Below, in pieces: positions 15,003 to 20,028 of a DNA stretch of 22,204 bases. Source of the DNA: a virus. The stretch spans positions 1 to 22,204 of IMG/VR virus record IMGVR_UViG_3300032665_000210. One strand, written 5' to 3'. The translations under genes were made by a program, and so were the position numbers. A model generated the notes under the pieces. That model made no database searches. It saw only the letters and a program-made list of their open reading frames with translations, and had not been told where the DNA came from. Each line of letters begins with the position of its first letter. Position 1 is the first letter of the stretch.

Positions 15003-15968
15003 CTACCCTTTTTGATTAGAAAAAGATGACGGGGGGGTTTCTAAAACAGTGTTTTTTTCCTGCCAGTTAGGATTTTGTACCCCCTCCCCCATAGGGATTA
15101 ACTGGTTAGGGTTAATACTTAGTACTTCGCAAGTATTTGATTCTAAAGGATTTGTCACCGTAACAGGTGTTAGGGTGAGATTTGTTGGTGATTGAATGTG
15201 TGAAATACTATGCAAATGATCCGCATCGAGCACGGGCAAAAAAGGGGTGGTGGCACTCGGTGGGGGGTCGGAAATGGGAAAAGAAGAGCCAGTATCCCCA
15301 GTTTCAGAGATGGAATCCTCTTGGGATTGTTCCTGATCATCCTGATCCTGATCATCATGCACCTCACGAGAGACCACATCGACTGGATCATTGATCTCAG
15401 CGAGCAGTTGCTCGGCTGTTCGCTTGGTCGATACCCTTAGACTATTACTGTTCTGTATCGCCAGTTGGACTGCTTCCATCAGCTTGGACTTGAGCGTGGT
15501 GCTATCCATCGTATGCACCAGTTCCCGTCTCTCAGTGAACAGTGCTACCTCAGTCATCTTGCCTACCAGCTCTAACGCCTTGAGTTGCTGAGCGGGGGGC
15601 AAGTCATCATTCAGAGCCATACTGGAGAGTTTATGGATTGCCATAGCCCTCAAACGAGGGGGTAGAAGATATTCCTCCACCTCTTTCTGTGCTTCCAGTG
15701 CCGTTATGTATGTAGCCACATTTGGGGAGCGTGAGAGCTTACTTGCTTCTACTCCAGCAGTCTCTCTCTTGCCCTTAGTGTTATACGCTCTGCGGTAGGC
15801 TTCGCTCTTGTTCCCAGTAGCCACGACTTGTTCAGCAAATGCCTTTTGTTTCTTGGTTAGCTTGATCCCTTGCTTAGACTGGCTACCGAGAATGATGGTC
15901 TCAATCGGCACTGCTTTCATGCCTTCTGCTATCTCTTTCTTGGTTAGTCTTCTCTTGGTGTTAGGCAT
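15003..15968 (-). CDS. terS: Terminase small subunit with extended low-complexity C-terminus
   Basis: I place the start at the ATG of MPNTKRRLTKKEIAEGMKAV (15966-15968). A TTG nine bases upstream (15977) is possible, and neither start has a clear ribosome site. The region KLTKKQKAFAEQVVATGNKS, then EAYRRAYNTKGKRETAGVEA and KLSRSPNVATYI, matches the helix-turn-helix of the phage small-terminase family that recognises packaging DNA. At about 321 residues it is much longer than the usual 150-200. The extra length is acidic (DDQDQDDQEQSQED) and then Pro/Ser/Thr-rich, probably disordered. The 3' end of the gene holds runs of 7 C and 7 A (coding strand), where assembly or frameshift errors could alter the last residues. 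Confidence 0.85.
   Translation of the reverse strand: MPNTKRRLTKKEIAEGMKAVPIETIILGSQSKQGIKLTKKQKAFAEQVVATGNKSEAYRRAYNTKGKRETAGVEASKLSRSPNVATYITALEAQKEVEEYLLPPRLRAMAIHKLSSMALNDDLPPAQQLKALELVGKMTEVALFTERRELVHTMDSTTLKSKLMEAVQLAIQNSNSLRVSTKRTAEQLLAEINDPVDVVSREVHDDQDQDDQEQSQEDSISETGDTGSSFPISDPPPSATTPFLPVLDADHLHSISHIQSPTNLTLTPVTVTNPLESNTCEVLSINPNQLIPMGEGVQNPNWQEKNTVLETPPSSFSNQKG
15155..15178. repeat. Palindrome copy 1, inside terS
   Basis: The arms are TCACCGTAACA and TGTTAGGGTGA, separated by GG, with one mismatched pair. Compared in opposite orientation with the intergenic palindrome at 16094-16116, it differs by one substitution and one inserted base. It encodes a TLTPVTVT stretch of the TerS tail. 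Confidence 0.75.
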
Positions 15969-15978
15969 AGTATTCAAT

Positions 15979-16028
15979 GGGTATATTTATACCCCCTGAG
16001 TATAGGACAGTTCTGTAAAGGACATCAA
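15979..16028 (-). promoter_or_regulatory. Candidate terS-operon promoter with two dyads
   Basis: On the minus strand, TTGATG (16023-16028) and TATACT (15999-16004) are 18 bp apart, a fair sigma-70 match. The spacer holds the dyad ACAGTTCTGT (16007-16016). The expected start site falls on a perfect 7+2+7 palindrome (GGGTATA-TT-TATACCC, 15979-15994). Dyads at both places are typical of repressor operators. The match to promoter consensus is by eye. Confidence 0.5.
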
Positions 16029-16093
16029 TAGTCTTATCTCCCTTACTCTTATCTCTCTCTACTGGAGTCATCACACTGTTCCGCTTCGCTCTT

Positions 16094-16116
16094 TCACCCT
16101 AACACTGTTAAGGTGA
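16094..16116. repeat. Palindrome copy 2, intergenic operator candidate
   Basis: The arms TCACCCTAACA and TGTTAAGGTGA flank a single central C, with one mismatched pair. It is nearly identical to the terS-internal copy (15155-15178) when read in the opposite direction. TCACC/GGTGA half-sites recall lambdoid operators. The binding protein is unknown. Confidence 0.75.
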
Positions 16117-16245
16117 GACCGCCTTTTAGGGTCATTCAGGCGAGCCATAGAGCCATGCTTCCCATTTTTATGAGCCTTGATACACAAGCAAGGCACTTCT
16201 CAGCTATATCAATCGCCTTGAAAGCCTTATTCTATATAGGGGTCA

Positions 16246-16293
16246 AAAATAATTAAAAAAAAGTTGTGCAAGTCAAGTTTTTTGGATTATCAT
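16246..16293 (+). promoter_or_regulatory. Candidate early promoter driving the rightward operon
   Basis: TTGTGC (16264-16269) and TATCAT (16288-16293) are separated by 18 bp. An A/T-rich tract directly upstream (16246-16263) resembles an UP element. The -10 box matches consensus at five of six positions and the -35 box only at its TTG. A start near 16300 would leave a leader of about 45 nt before the first gene. Part of this sequence (GGATTATCAnTT) recurs at 16631. Confidence 0.45.
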
Positions 16294-16346
16294 TTAATCT
16301 CATTCACTAGATGAATGAATAAACAAACCACCTACTAGGAGCAGAT

Positions 16347-16598
16347 ATGCAAACACTACAAGACACAATCGCTATATGGGATAAGCAGATAGACGAGGAG
16401 CAGATGATTGGGTTTGTTCGTCTTCATGCCAATACAAACTACAACAAAGGTTGGGATGCAATCGTGGAAGCATGGACAGATGGAGACATCCTTGAGTATC
16501 TATCTGAATCCAAGTTCGATATGGCTAAGACACTGGAAGCCATACAGGAATGGATCGATTTACGGGCTGAGATGGAAGAGAACACAAGATTCGAGTAA
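16347..16598 (+). CDS. First early-operon gene, hypothetical acidic protein
   Basis: An 83-residue acidic protein with an AGGAG site 6-7 nt before the ATG. Segments are MQTLQDTIAIWDKQIDEEQM, NYNKGWDAIVEAWTDGDI and ALEAIQ-like helices near the end (KTLEAIQEWIDLRAEMEEN). It looks all-helical and soluble, with no cysteines. The NKGWDxIVEAWTDxDI...EYL stretch recalls small uncharacterised phage and plasmid proteins, but I cannot name a family. As the first gene after the divergent control region it is probably among the earliest expressed. A 9-bp hairpin follows its stop. Confidence 0.8.
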   Translation: MQTLQDTIAIWDKQIDEEQMIGFVRLHANTNYNKGWDAIVEAWTDGDILEYLSESKFDMAKTLEAIQEWIDLRAEMEENTRFE

Positions 16599-16606
16599 TA
16601 CCTACT

Positions 16607-16627
16607 AACCCATGCACTGCGTGGGTT
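16607..16627 (+). terminator. Hairpin after the first early gene (weak terminator or attenuator)
   Basis: AACCCATGC and GCGTGGGTT pair over 9 positions (one G-U) around the triloop ACT, starting 9 bp after a stop codon. Only TTGTGG follows, not a T tract, so termination would be partial at best. It could instead be an attenuator or an RNA processing site. Confidence 0.4.
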
Positions 16628-16674
16628 TGTGGATTATCACTTGATAGTCATAACCAAACTGCTAGGAGTTCAAA

Positions 16675-16860
16675 TTGAAAAAAGTATTCATCATCGAAGT
16701 TCGGTCATGCGATGGTTCGGACAAGCTAATCAAGAGCCATGTATGCAGTGGTATCCGTTCAGCTAAACAGAAATTTAAAGAAGCCTTAATGATTGCCAGT
16801 CGTTTAAATATGTATGTTCGGTCATGCGATGAGCATGGTTCATCAGTTGAAATTTATTAA
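16675..16860 (+). CDS. Small protein with TTG start and repeated VRSCD motif
   Basis: This is a 61-residue protein. The only plausible start is TTG (16675-16677), with AGGAG 6-7 nt upstream. There is no in-frame ATG before residue 39. The protein reads MKKVFIIEVRSCDGSDKLIK, then GIRSAKQKFKEALMIASRLN and MYVRSCDEHGSSVEIY. The same VRSCD peptide at both ends is encoded by an exact 16-bp repeat. The beta-helix-beta layout resembles the small MPKY proteins further downstream. Function unknown. Confidence 0.75.
   Translation: MKKVFIIEVRSCDGSDKLIKSHVCSGIRSAKQKFKEALMIASRLNMYVRSCDEHGSSVEIY
16699..16831 (+). repeat. Exact 16-bp direct repeat within a small gene
   Basis: GTTCGGTCATGCGATG occurs at 16699-16714 and at 16816-16831, 117 bp (39 codons) apart. 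Both copies encode VRSCD. This much nucleotide identity exceeds what the shared peptide requires, so local duplication or gene conversion is likely. Confidence 0.75.
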
Positions 16861-16865
16861 GGAGT

Positions 16866-17228
16866 ATGAAATTGGACACACAAACTAAAACAATCGACTT
16901 ATCCCAGTTCTATGGCACTGAGTCGTATCACCGCACTAACCTGTTTACACCTAAGTTGGTTCACACTGATGGGGTTCAATACTTTGCCGATCAAGGTGGT
17001 TGCTACTGGTTCTTGGATATCGTTGCCAGTGAATACTATCCACTGTTAGCTAAAGAGCCACTGCTCTCCATCCAGTTAGCCGTTGAGGATGGGAAAGCAG
17101 ATATCTGCGTGGAAGACGGGGATTGCAACATCATCAAGCAAAAGCATATTGCCCTAACCGATTGCCCTGATGGGATGTATCGGTTCTTCCTTACGGACAA
17201 TGTTTTGATGCTTACTTCGGAGTATTGA
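16866..17228 (+). CDS. DUF6876-like protein
   Basis: The frame has 120 residues. LSQFYGTESYHRTNLFTPKL, then VHTDGVQYFADQGGCYWFLD and IVASEYYPLL, matches a family I know as DUF6876 (LxxFxGTExYxxH..L.YTDGVxxxAExxGAYWLxDxIAS). The end, DGMYRFFLTDNVLMLTSEY, also fits (xxxxxLxxENGVLxLPSEY). The family is common on plasmids and phages and has no known activity. The ribosome site GGAG is only 1 nt from the ATG but 7 nt from a TTG two codons later (16872), which may be the true start. It follows the TTG-start gene after 5 bp. Confidence 0.83.
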   Translation: MKLDTQTKTIDLSQFYGTESYHRTNLFTPKLVHTDGVQYFADQGGCYWFLDIVASEYYPLLAKEPLLSIQLAVEDGKADICVEDGDCNIIKQKHIALTDCPDGMYRFFLTDNVLMLTSEY

Positions 17229-17230
17229 TT

Positions 17231-17530
17231 ATGGCGGACTTGATTGACACTATGACAGTCAAGTCTCCCCTATTTCTTGAGGGAAGTTGGGGAGAGCGAG
17301 ACATTGGCACACATGAATCCACGCTGGAGTTGTATTTCAACAAGGACAACACTGGGTTTATCGAATGGGATATTCCTGATGTTGCCTTTGAATACATTGG
17401 TCTTTGGTTCGATATCGACAAAGATGGAAAACGCTCCCTATCTGAATACGATGGGGTTATGAGTCTCAATGACCATGCAATAGCACTGCTCCGCAAAAAC
17501 GGAGTTGAAGTAGGAAAGGACTTCGAATAA
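17231..17530 (+). CDS. Hypothetical protein, ends RKNGVEVGKDFE
   Basis: I choose the ATG at 17231 (99 residues). GGAG lies 8-9 nt upstream. A TTG two codons earlier would also be open. The protein is acidic and reads MADLIDTMTVKSPLFLEGSW, WDIPDVAFEYIGLWFDIDKD, and SEYDGVMSLNDHAIALLRKN. The L(T/S)xYDGVxxLxxxAIxLLRKxGxxVxxDFE ending recurs in uncharacterised phage and plasmid proteins, as far as I recall. DIDKDGKRSLSE resembles an EF-hand loop, but Arg sits at position 8 and no second loop is present. The stop overlaps the next start (TAATG). Confidence 0.78.
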   Translation: MADLIDTMTVKSPLFLEGSWGERDIGTHESTLELYFNKDNTGFIEWDIPDVAFEYIGLWFDIDKDGKRSLSEYDGVMSLNDHAIALLRKNGVEVGKDFE

Positions 17531-17712
17531 TGGATGCCATCATCTACAACACTGAGTTGGAGGTGGTGGCAGTTCATCGCCTACTTACTTTCATTGAAGC
17601 CTGTGAATGGGTCGAGCAGTATCTCGGTTGGCATGGTCTTGCTCGTATCAAAACTAAAGTTGACCACACCCGTAAAACAATCAAAGTCTTAGCTAAAAAG
17701 GAGTTTGCATAA
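17530..17712 (+). CDS. Small hypothetical protein
   Basis: The protein has 60 residues. It reads MDAIIYNTELEVVAVHRLLT, then FIEACEWVEQYLGWHGLARI and KVDHTRKTIKVLAKKEFA. A beta-helix-beta arrangement is likely, and the tail is basic. The AGGAAAGG site lies about 9 nt upstream, overlapping the end of the previous gene. Both ends overlap neighbours by one base (TAATG), so it is translated as part of a chain. I do not recognise a family. Confidence 0.75.
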   Translation: MDAIIYNTELEVVAVHRLLTFIEACEWVEQYLGWHGLARIKTKVDHTRKTIKVLAKKEFA

Positions 17713-17828
17713 TGTTTAAAGATCAAGAATGGATCATCAACGCAATACTGGTCGTTGCATGGGCATATATCGCCTTGTATGTATTTCCACAAGCAATTTA
17801 CCTATTCATTAAGACTGGAGGGTTCTGA
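17712..17828 (+). CDS. 38-residue single-span membrane protein
   Basis: This short gene occupies the space between two certain neighbours, with TAATG at its start and TGATG at its stop. The 38 residues are MFKDQEWIINAILVVAWAYI followed by ALYVFPQAIYLFIKTGGF. After a charged six-residue head, almost everything is hydrophobic, so it is an inner-membrane peptide. The precise junctions on both sides support it being real. Its role could be holin-like or membrane-modulating, or an inhibitor of a host membrane protein. None of these is shown by the sequence. Confidence 0.7.
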   Translation: MFKDQEWIINAILVVAWAYIALYVFPQAIYLFIKTGGF

Positions 17829-18052
17829 TGCACGAGCACGAGGGTTATGTATGGGATGAATACGATGCTCAAGGTATTTTTCTATGCCGAGTATGCGATG
17901 GATGCGTGGAAGAGAAGTTGAGCAAATACCGCCCTGAGATCCTTTCAGGGTATTCACAAAACGATGTAGATGAGCCAATAGAGCCTGATGATGAGTTTCC
18001 TAGTGAACGCTACATCTTGGCTGAGAGCAATAGTCGCAACAATCAATTTTAA
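17828..18052 (+). CDS. Small Cys-rich acidic protein (CRVCDxC family)
   Basis: A 74-residue acidic protein, MHEHEGYVWDEYDAQGIFLC then RVCDGCVEEKLSKYRPEIL. Cysteines C20, C23 and C26 (CRVCDGC), together with His2 and His4, could form a metal site. The rest is disordered and acidic (VDEPIEPDDEFPSER). I recall the opening HEHEGYxWDEYDAQGIxLCRVCDxCxxEKLSxxRPE from many phages and plasmids of Proteobacteria, with no assigned function. GGAGG lies 6-7 nt upstream, within the end of the membrane-peptide gene. Confidence 0.82.
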   Translation: MHEHEGYVWDEYDAQGIFLCRVCDGCVEEKLSKYRPEILSGYSQNDVDEPIEPDDEFPSERYILAESNSRNNQF

Positions 18053-18063
18053 GGAGCAATAAC

Positions 18064-18636
18064 ATGGGATGGACTGGGACACAATGCTTTTTCAAAATCA
18101 GTCGCAAAGACTTTTTGATCAAAGAATTTACGCAAGAAAACGATACCCACAAATGGTGGCTAACCAATATTTCAATGCGTGGTAACACCGCATATTGCAT
18201 TAGTTGGCAAGAGGAGAAAGCCACTGGGATCAAACACCATGAGGGCATGGTTATCCTGACGGAGAAACGCAGAGAAGATCCTGATTGGATCTATTACAAG
18301 AATATGGGGGAGACTGTATTGCCCTATTACTTTGACGCTCCTAAGAGCCTTATCACGACTCTAAACGCACTAGGAGAGCCATACAACGATAACGCTAAAC
18401 AATGGCGGGAGCGATGCTTGGAAAATGCCAGTGTCAAGAAGCCAAAGTTGAAGTTTGGGGATGTTGTGAAGTTTGCCCATCCGATGTCATTCTCATTCTC
18501 GACTGGGAGGGTTGAAGAGGACACCTTTACCTATGTTGAATACGGGACAAAGAGAAATGTATTTAAAACCCGTCAAGGGCATCTTTGCCGTATATCAAAA
18601 TTAACCAATAGGGAATTTACAGTTCTATCAAACTGA
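18064..18636 (+). CDS. DUF6927-like protein with C-terminal beta domain
   Basis: The protein has 190 residues, with an AAGGAG site 7 nt before the ATG. It begins MGWTGTQCFFKISRKDFLIK, and a second conserved stretch is YYKNMGETVLPYYFDAPKSL, then DNAKQWRERCLEN. The order MGWT...F..E...........Y.DM.E...P.......L...P......A.EWRxRC matches what I know as DUF6927. Residues about 130-190 (KKPKLKFGDVVKFAHPMSF, FKTRQGHLCRISKLTNREF) look like a small beta-barrel added at the C-terminus. Activity unknown. It is the longest protein in this operon and is followed by a structured non-coding gap. Confidence 0.8.
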   Translation: MGWTGTQCFFKISRKDFLIKEFTQENDTHKWWLTNISMRGNTAYCISWQEEKATGIKHHEGMVILTEKRREDPDWIYYKNMGETVLPYYFDAPKSLITTLNALGEPYNDNAKQWRERCLENASVKKPKLKFGDVVKFAHPMSFSFSTGRVEEDTFTYVEYGTKRNVFKTRQGHLCRISKLTNREFTVLSN

Positions 18637-18657
18637 TGAGCCAAGAGTAATGGCGAA

Positions 18658-18713
18658 ACAAGTAAGTATGAGACCGCAAAGTCGTATGACGAGACCGCAA
18701 ATTACTTACTTGT
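18658..18713 (+). repeat. Stem-loop enclosing duplicated GAGACCGCAAA motif
   Basis: Perfect 11-bp arms ACAAGTAAGTA (18658-18668) and TACTTACTTGT (18703-18713) flank a 34-nt loop. The loop holds GAGACCGCAAA twice (18670-18680 and 18691-18701, 21 bp apart) around a small GTC-GTAT-GAC hairpin. It lies wholly in the 103-bp non-coding gap 18637-18739. It could be an operator, an RNA element or an attenuator. There is no T tract for termination. Confidence 0.75.
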
Positions 18714-18739
18714 CTTTGATTAACTGCTAGGAGAATTAA

Positions 18740-18919
18740 ATGATTAAAAATGTTATTGCAAAGTGTATTGACCGCACAAGTTCTGATGAATATGTAGAGC
18801 ATAAGGTCGAATGGGATGTTGAAGACAATGGTTCTTCTGAACATAAATTTCAGTTTGTCTCTGCTACTGATCCACTAAATGCCATCAAATCTGTATTTGG
18901 CACTATCCATCCATTATAA
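18740..18919 (+). CDS. 59-residue hypothetical protein
   Basis: The ATG at 18740-18742 follows a GCTAGGAG leader with 7 nt spacing. The 59 residues are MIKNVIAKCIDRTSSDEYVE, then HKVEWDVEDNGSSEHKFQFV and SATDPLNAIKSVFGTIHPL. It is a small beta-rich acidic protein with a C-terminal helix, and its outline resembles the MPKY proteins downstream. I do not recognise a family. It is the first gene after the stem-loop at 18658-18713, so its expression may be controlled by that element. Confidence 0.75.
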   Translation: MIKNVIAKCIDRTSSDEYVEHKVEWDVEDNGSSEHKFQFVSATDPLNAIKSVFGTIHPL

Positions 18920-18929
18920 GGAGATTGAC

Positions 18930-19076
18930 ATGGGTTTAGATATGTATTTATCTGCAAAACGCTATTTGTGGAATAAGACTGATGATGTAATTGCCGAAAA
19001 AGTTGGCGAGGAGGGTCTTGACCGAGTGTTGGCATTACCTGACGAGTATTCATTCCACTATCAATCGAGTTGGTAA
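18930..19076 (+). CDS. MGLDMYL-family protein, short form
   Basis: I start at the ATG of MGLDMYLSAKRYLWNKTDDV (18930), because AAGGAG lies 7 nt before it. An upstream in-frame start at 18879 falls inside the previous gene. MGLDMYL is the hallmark opening of a widespread phage/plasmid family of unknown function that is usually well over 100 residues. Here only 48 residues are present (ending LPDEYSFHYQSSW), so most of the usual protein is missing. The next gene begins after 10 bp with its own ribosome site. The gene may be a decayed remnant or a minimal version. Confidence 0.75.
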   Translation: MGLDMYLSAKRYLWNKTDDVIAEKVGEEGLDRVLALPDEYSFHYQSSW

Positions 19077-19086
19077 GGAGATAACC

Positions 19087-19377
19087 ATGCAAAACATATG
19101 CGAAGACGGATATCAGGGCAATCACGATCCAGTATTAGATGAGTTTGGATTAGATGCTTACGAGCAGATTCAGATGAATTATGAGTCTCTTGACAATGGA
19201 TCAGTGGTTGTCAATTTTGATGTATGGGACACCGAGAATGACCAAGTTGTAAAGCAAGGGGGTTATGTCATGGTGCGTAAAGACGAAGACGACAAAGTGT
19301 TTGCCGTTGTCGTTATTGATGCCAATGGCGATAAGGTTGCAGAGGTTCATTTGCCATTTAACTTTTTGGAGTGCTGA
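19087..19377 (+). CDS. Acidic hypothetical protein
   Basis: The ATG at 19087 has AAGGAG 6-7 nt upstream. The longer open frame back to 18991 overlaps the previous gene and lacks a site. The 96 residues are very acidic, MQNICEDGYQGNHDPVLDEF then DVWDTENDQVVKQGGYVMV, ending DANGDKVAEVHLPFNFLEC. Alternating beta segments suggest a small beta-sandwich. Strong negative charge is typical of phage DNA-mimic inhibitors, but also of many unrelated early proteins. I recognise no family. Confidence 0.75.
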   Translation: MQNICEDGYQGNHDPVLDEFGLDAYEQIQMNYESLDNGSVVVNFDVWDTENDQVVKQGGYVMVRKDEDDKVFAVVVIDANGDKVAEVHLPFNFLEC

Positions 19378-19379
19378 TT

Positions 19380-19631
19380 ATGAAAGATATCAAAGATTAC
19401 GACAAATATTGGAATGATGAGGCCAAGAAACTATTGCTTCACAAACGCATTGTCAATGTTCGGTATTTAACGCAACAAGAGACTGAAGACATGGGTTGGC
19501 ATGAAAGGGTTGTTGCCTTTCAAACGCATGACGGATTGTGGTTTTTCCCCAGTTGTGATGATGAGGGAAACAGTGGGGGTGCGTTGTTTACTTCTGATGA
19601 AAAACAAAGTTGTTTACCAGTGATGAGGTAA
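19380..19631 (+). CDS. Small conserved phage protein (DDEGNxGGALFT family)
   Basis: The ATG at 19380 has GGAG 8 nt upstream. An earlier in-frame ATG at 19371 overlaps the previous stop. The 83 residues read MKDIKDYDKYWNDEAKKLLL, HKRIVNVRYLTQQETEDMGW, and FPSCDDEGNSGGALFTSDEK. I recognise the pattern YWxDEAxKLLxGKRIVxVRYLTxxExExMGW...FPSxDDEGNxGGALFT from many phage and bacterial genomes as a small protein of unknown function. The C-terminus SCLPVMR is also typical. It lies in a chain of small genes with 2-bp gaps. Confidence 0.85.
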   Translation: MKDIKDYDKYWNDEAKKLLLHKRIVNVRYLTQQETEDMGWHERVVAFQTHDGLWFFPSCDDEGNSGGALFTSDEKQSCLPVMR

Positions 19632-19633
19632 TC

Positions 19634-19819
19634 ATGCCTAAATACATTATCAGGGCTGAGACCAATGTGATGTATGAGAGGGTTATAGAAGCCACCAGTG
19701 AAGCCGATGCTTGGGAAAAGGGCAAAGCCCTACCTGAGTGCGACTTTCACTGTGTTGGCGAATATGACCATGTTGTCTACGATGTAGAACAAACCGATGA
19801 CGATGAGGATATCGAATGA
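19634..19819 (+). CDS. MPKY small protein 1
   Basis: The start is ATGCCTAAATA at 19634, with GAGG 5 nt upstream. The 61 residues are MPKYIIRAETNVMYERVIEA, then TSEADAWEKGKALPECDFHC and an acidic end, EQTDDDEDIE. The beta-helix-beta layout (first strand, A-x-S-E-A-D-A helix, second strand) is shared with at least two further proteins in this operon that begin MPKY. It resembles small DpnD/PcfM-like phage proteins in shape only. Function unknown. The stop overlaps the next start (ATGA). Confidence 0.78.
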   Translation: MPKYIIRAETNVMYERVIEATSEADAWEKGKALPECDFHCVGEYDHVVYDVEQTDDDEDIE

Positions 19820-20028
19820 AAAATGTTTACTTAGTTGAGACCAGTGAGACTTGTTTGGTTCACAAGCAATACTCCGTATGTGCTTACACGATGGAGCAAG
19901 CCAAAGACATTGTGTTGCGTGGTGATCTTTATGATGAATACGAGCAAATAGATCACTGGATTACCGATGATCTTGGAGTAAATGAAATAACCAATATCAA
20001 ACATTCAAGAGTTGTGGAGGAAGACTGA
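19816..20028 (+). CDS. Hypothetical small protein, MPKY-like fold
   Basis: The protein has 70 residues: MKNVYLVETSETCLVHKQYS, then VCAYTMEQAKDIVLRGDLYD and EYEQIDHWITDDLG. It opens with a strand (VYLVETSET), then a second strand and the helix TMEQAKDIVL. It is therefore like the neighbouring MPKY proteins, although its first residues differ. It is linked to both neighbours by overlapping stops and starts (ATGA and TGATG). No metal site or catalytic motif is visible. Confidence 0.78.
   Translation: MKNVYLVETSETCLVHKQYSVCAYTMEQAKDIVLRGDLYDEYEQIDHWITDDLGVNEITNIKHSRVVEED

Larger units (their letters stand above)
15978..16346. other. Divergent control region between terS and the early operon
   Basis: These 369 bp carry no gene on either strand that I would accept. 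From left to right they hold a perfect palindrome (15979-15994) and a candidate terS promoter (15999-16028) with a short dyad in its spacer. Next are two CTTATCTC copies 15 bp apart (16033 and 16048), two ACACTGTT copies (16073 and 16102), and a 23-bp palindrome (16094-16116). Further right are a TGAGACCGC motif (16114-16122), a GCCTTG/CAAGGC stem (16174-16194), an A-rich tract (16246-16263) and a candidate plus-strand promoter. The density of small dyads fits an operator region controlling both transcription units. Confidence 0.7.

Noticed and set aside
15182-15591. Plus-strand frames opposite terS
   Set aside because: They have no ribosome site and no family resemblance. The minus-strand TerS motif is clear, and the plus frames reflect its low-complexity codons.
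16007-16016. Classical LexA box in the terS promoter
   Set aside because: ACAGTTCTGT has the order ACAG-CTGT with a 2-bp gap, not CTGT-N8-ACAG, so it is not the known gamma- or beta-proteobacterial SOS box.
16607-16627. Strong intrinsic terminator after the first early gene
   Set aside because: The hairpin is good but lacks a T tract, so it is listed only as a weak terminator or attenuator.
17231-17530. EF-hand calcium site in the DIDKDGKRSLSE segment
   Set aside because: Only one loop is present, Arg replaces the usual hydrophobic residue at position 8, and the segment overlaps a conserved YDGV region that is probably not a calcium site.
16699-18713. CRISPR-like array from short repeats
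   Set aside because: The repeats are only two copies each, with unequal spacing and no spacer/repeat periodicity, and there are no cas genes.
18879-19086. Longer upstream starts for the genes at 18930 and 19087
   Set aside because: The extra residues fall inside the preceding genes, and good AAGGAG sites stand directly before the downstream ATGs.
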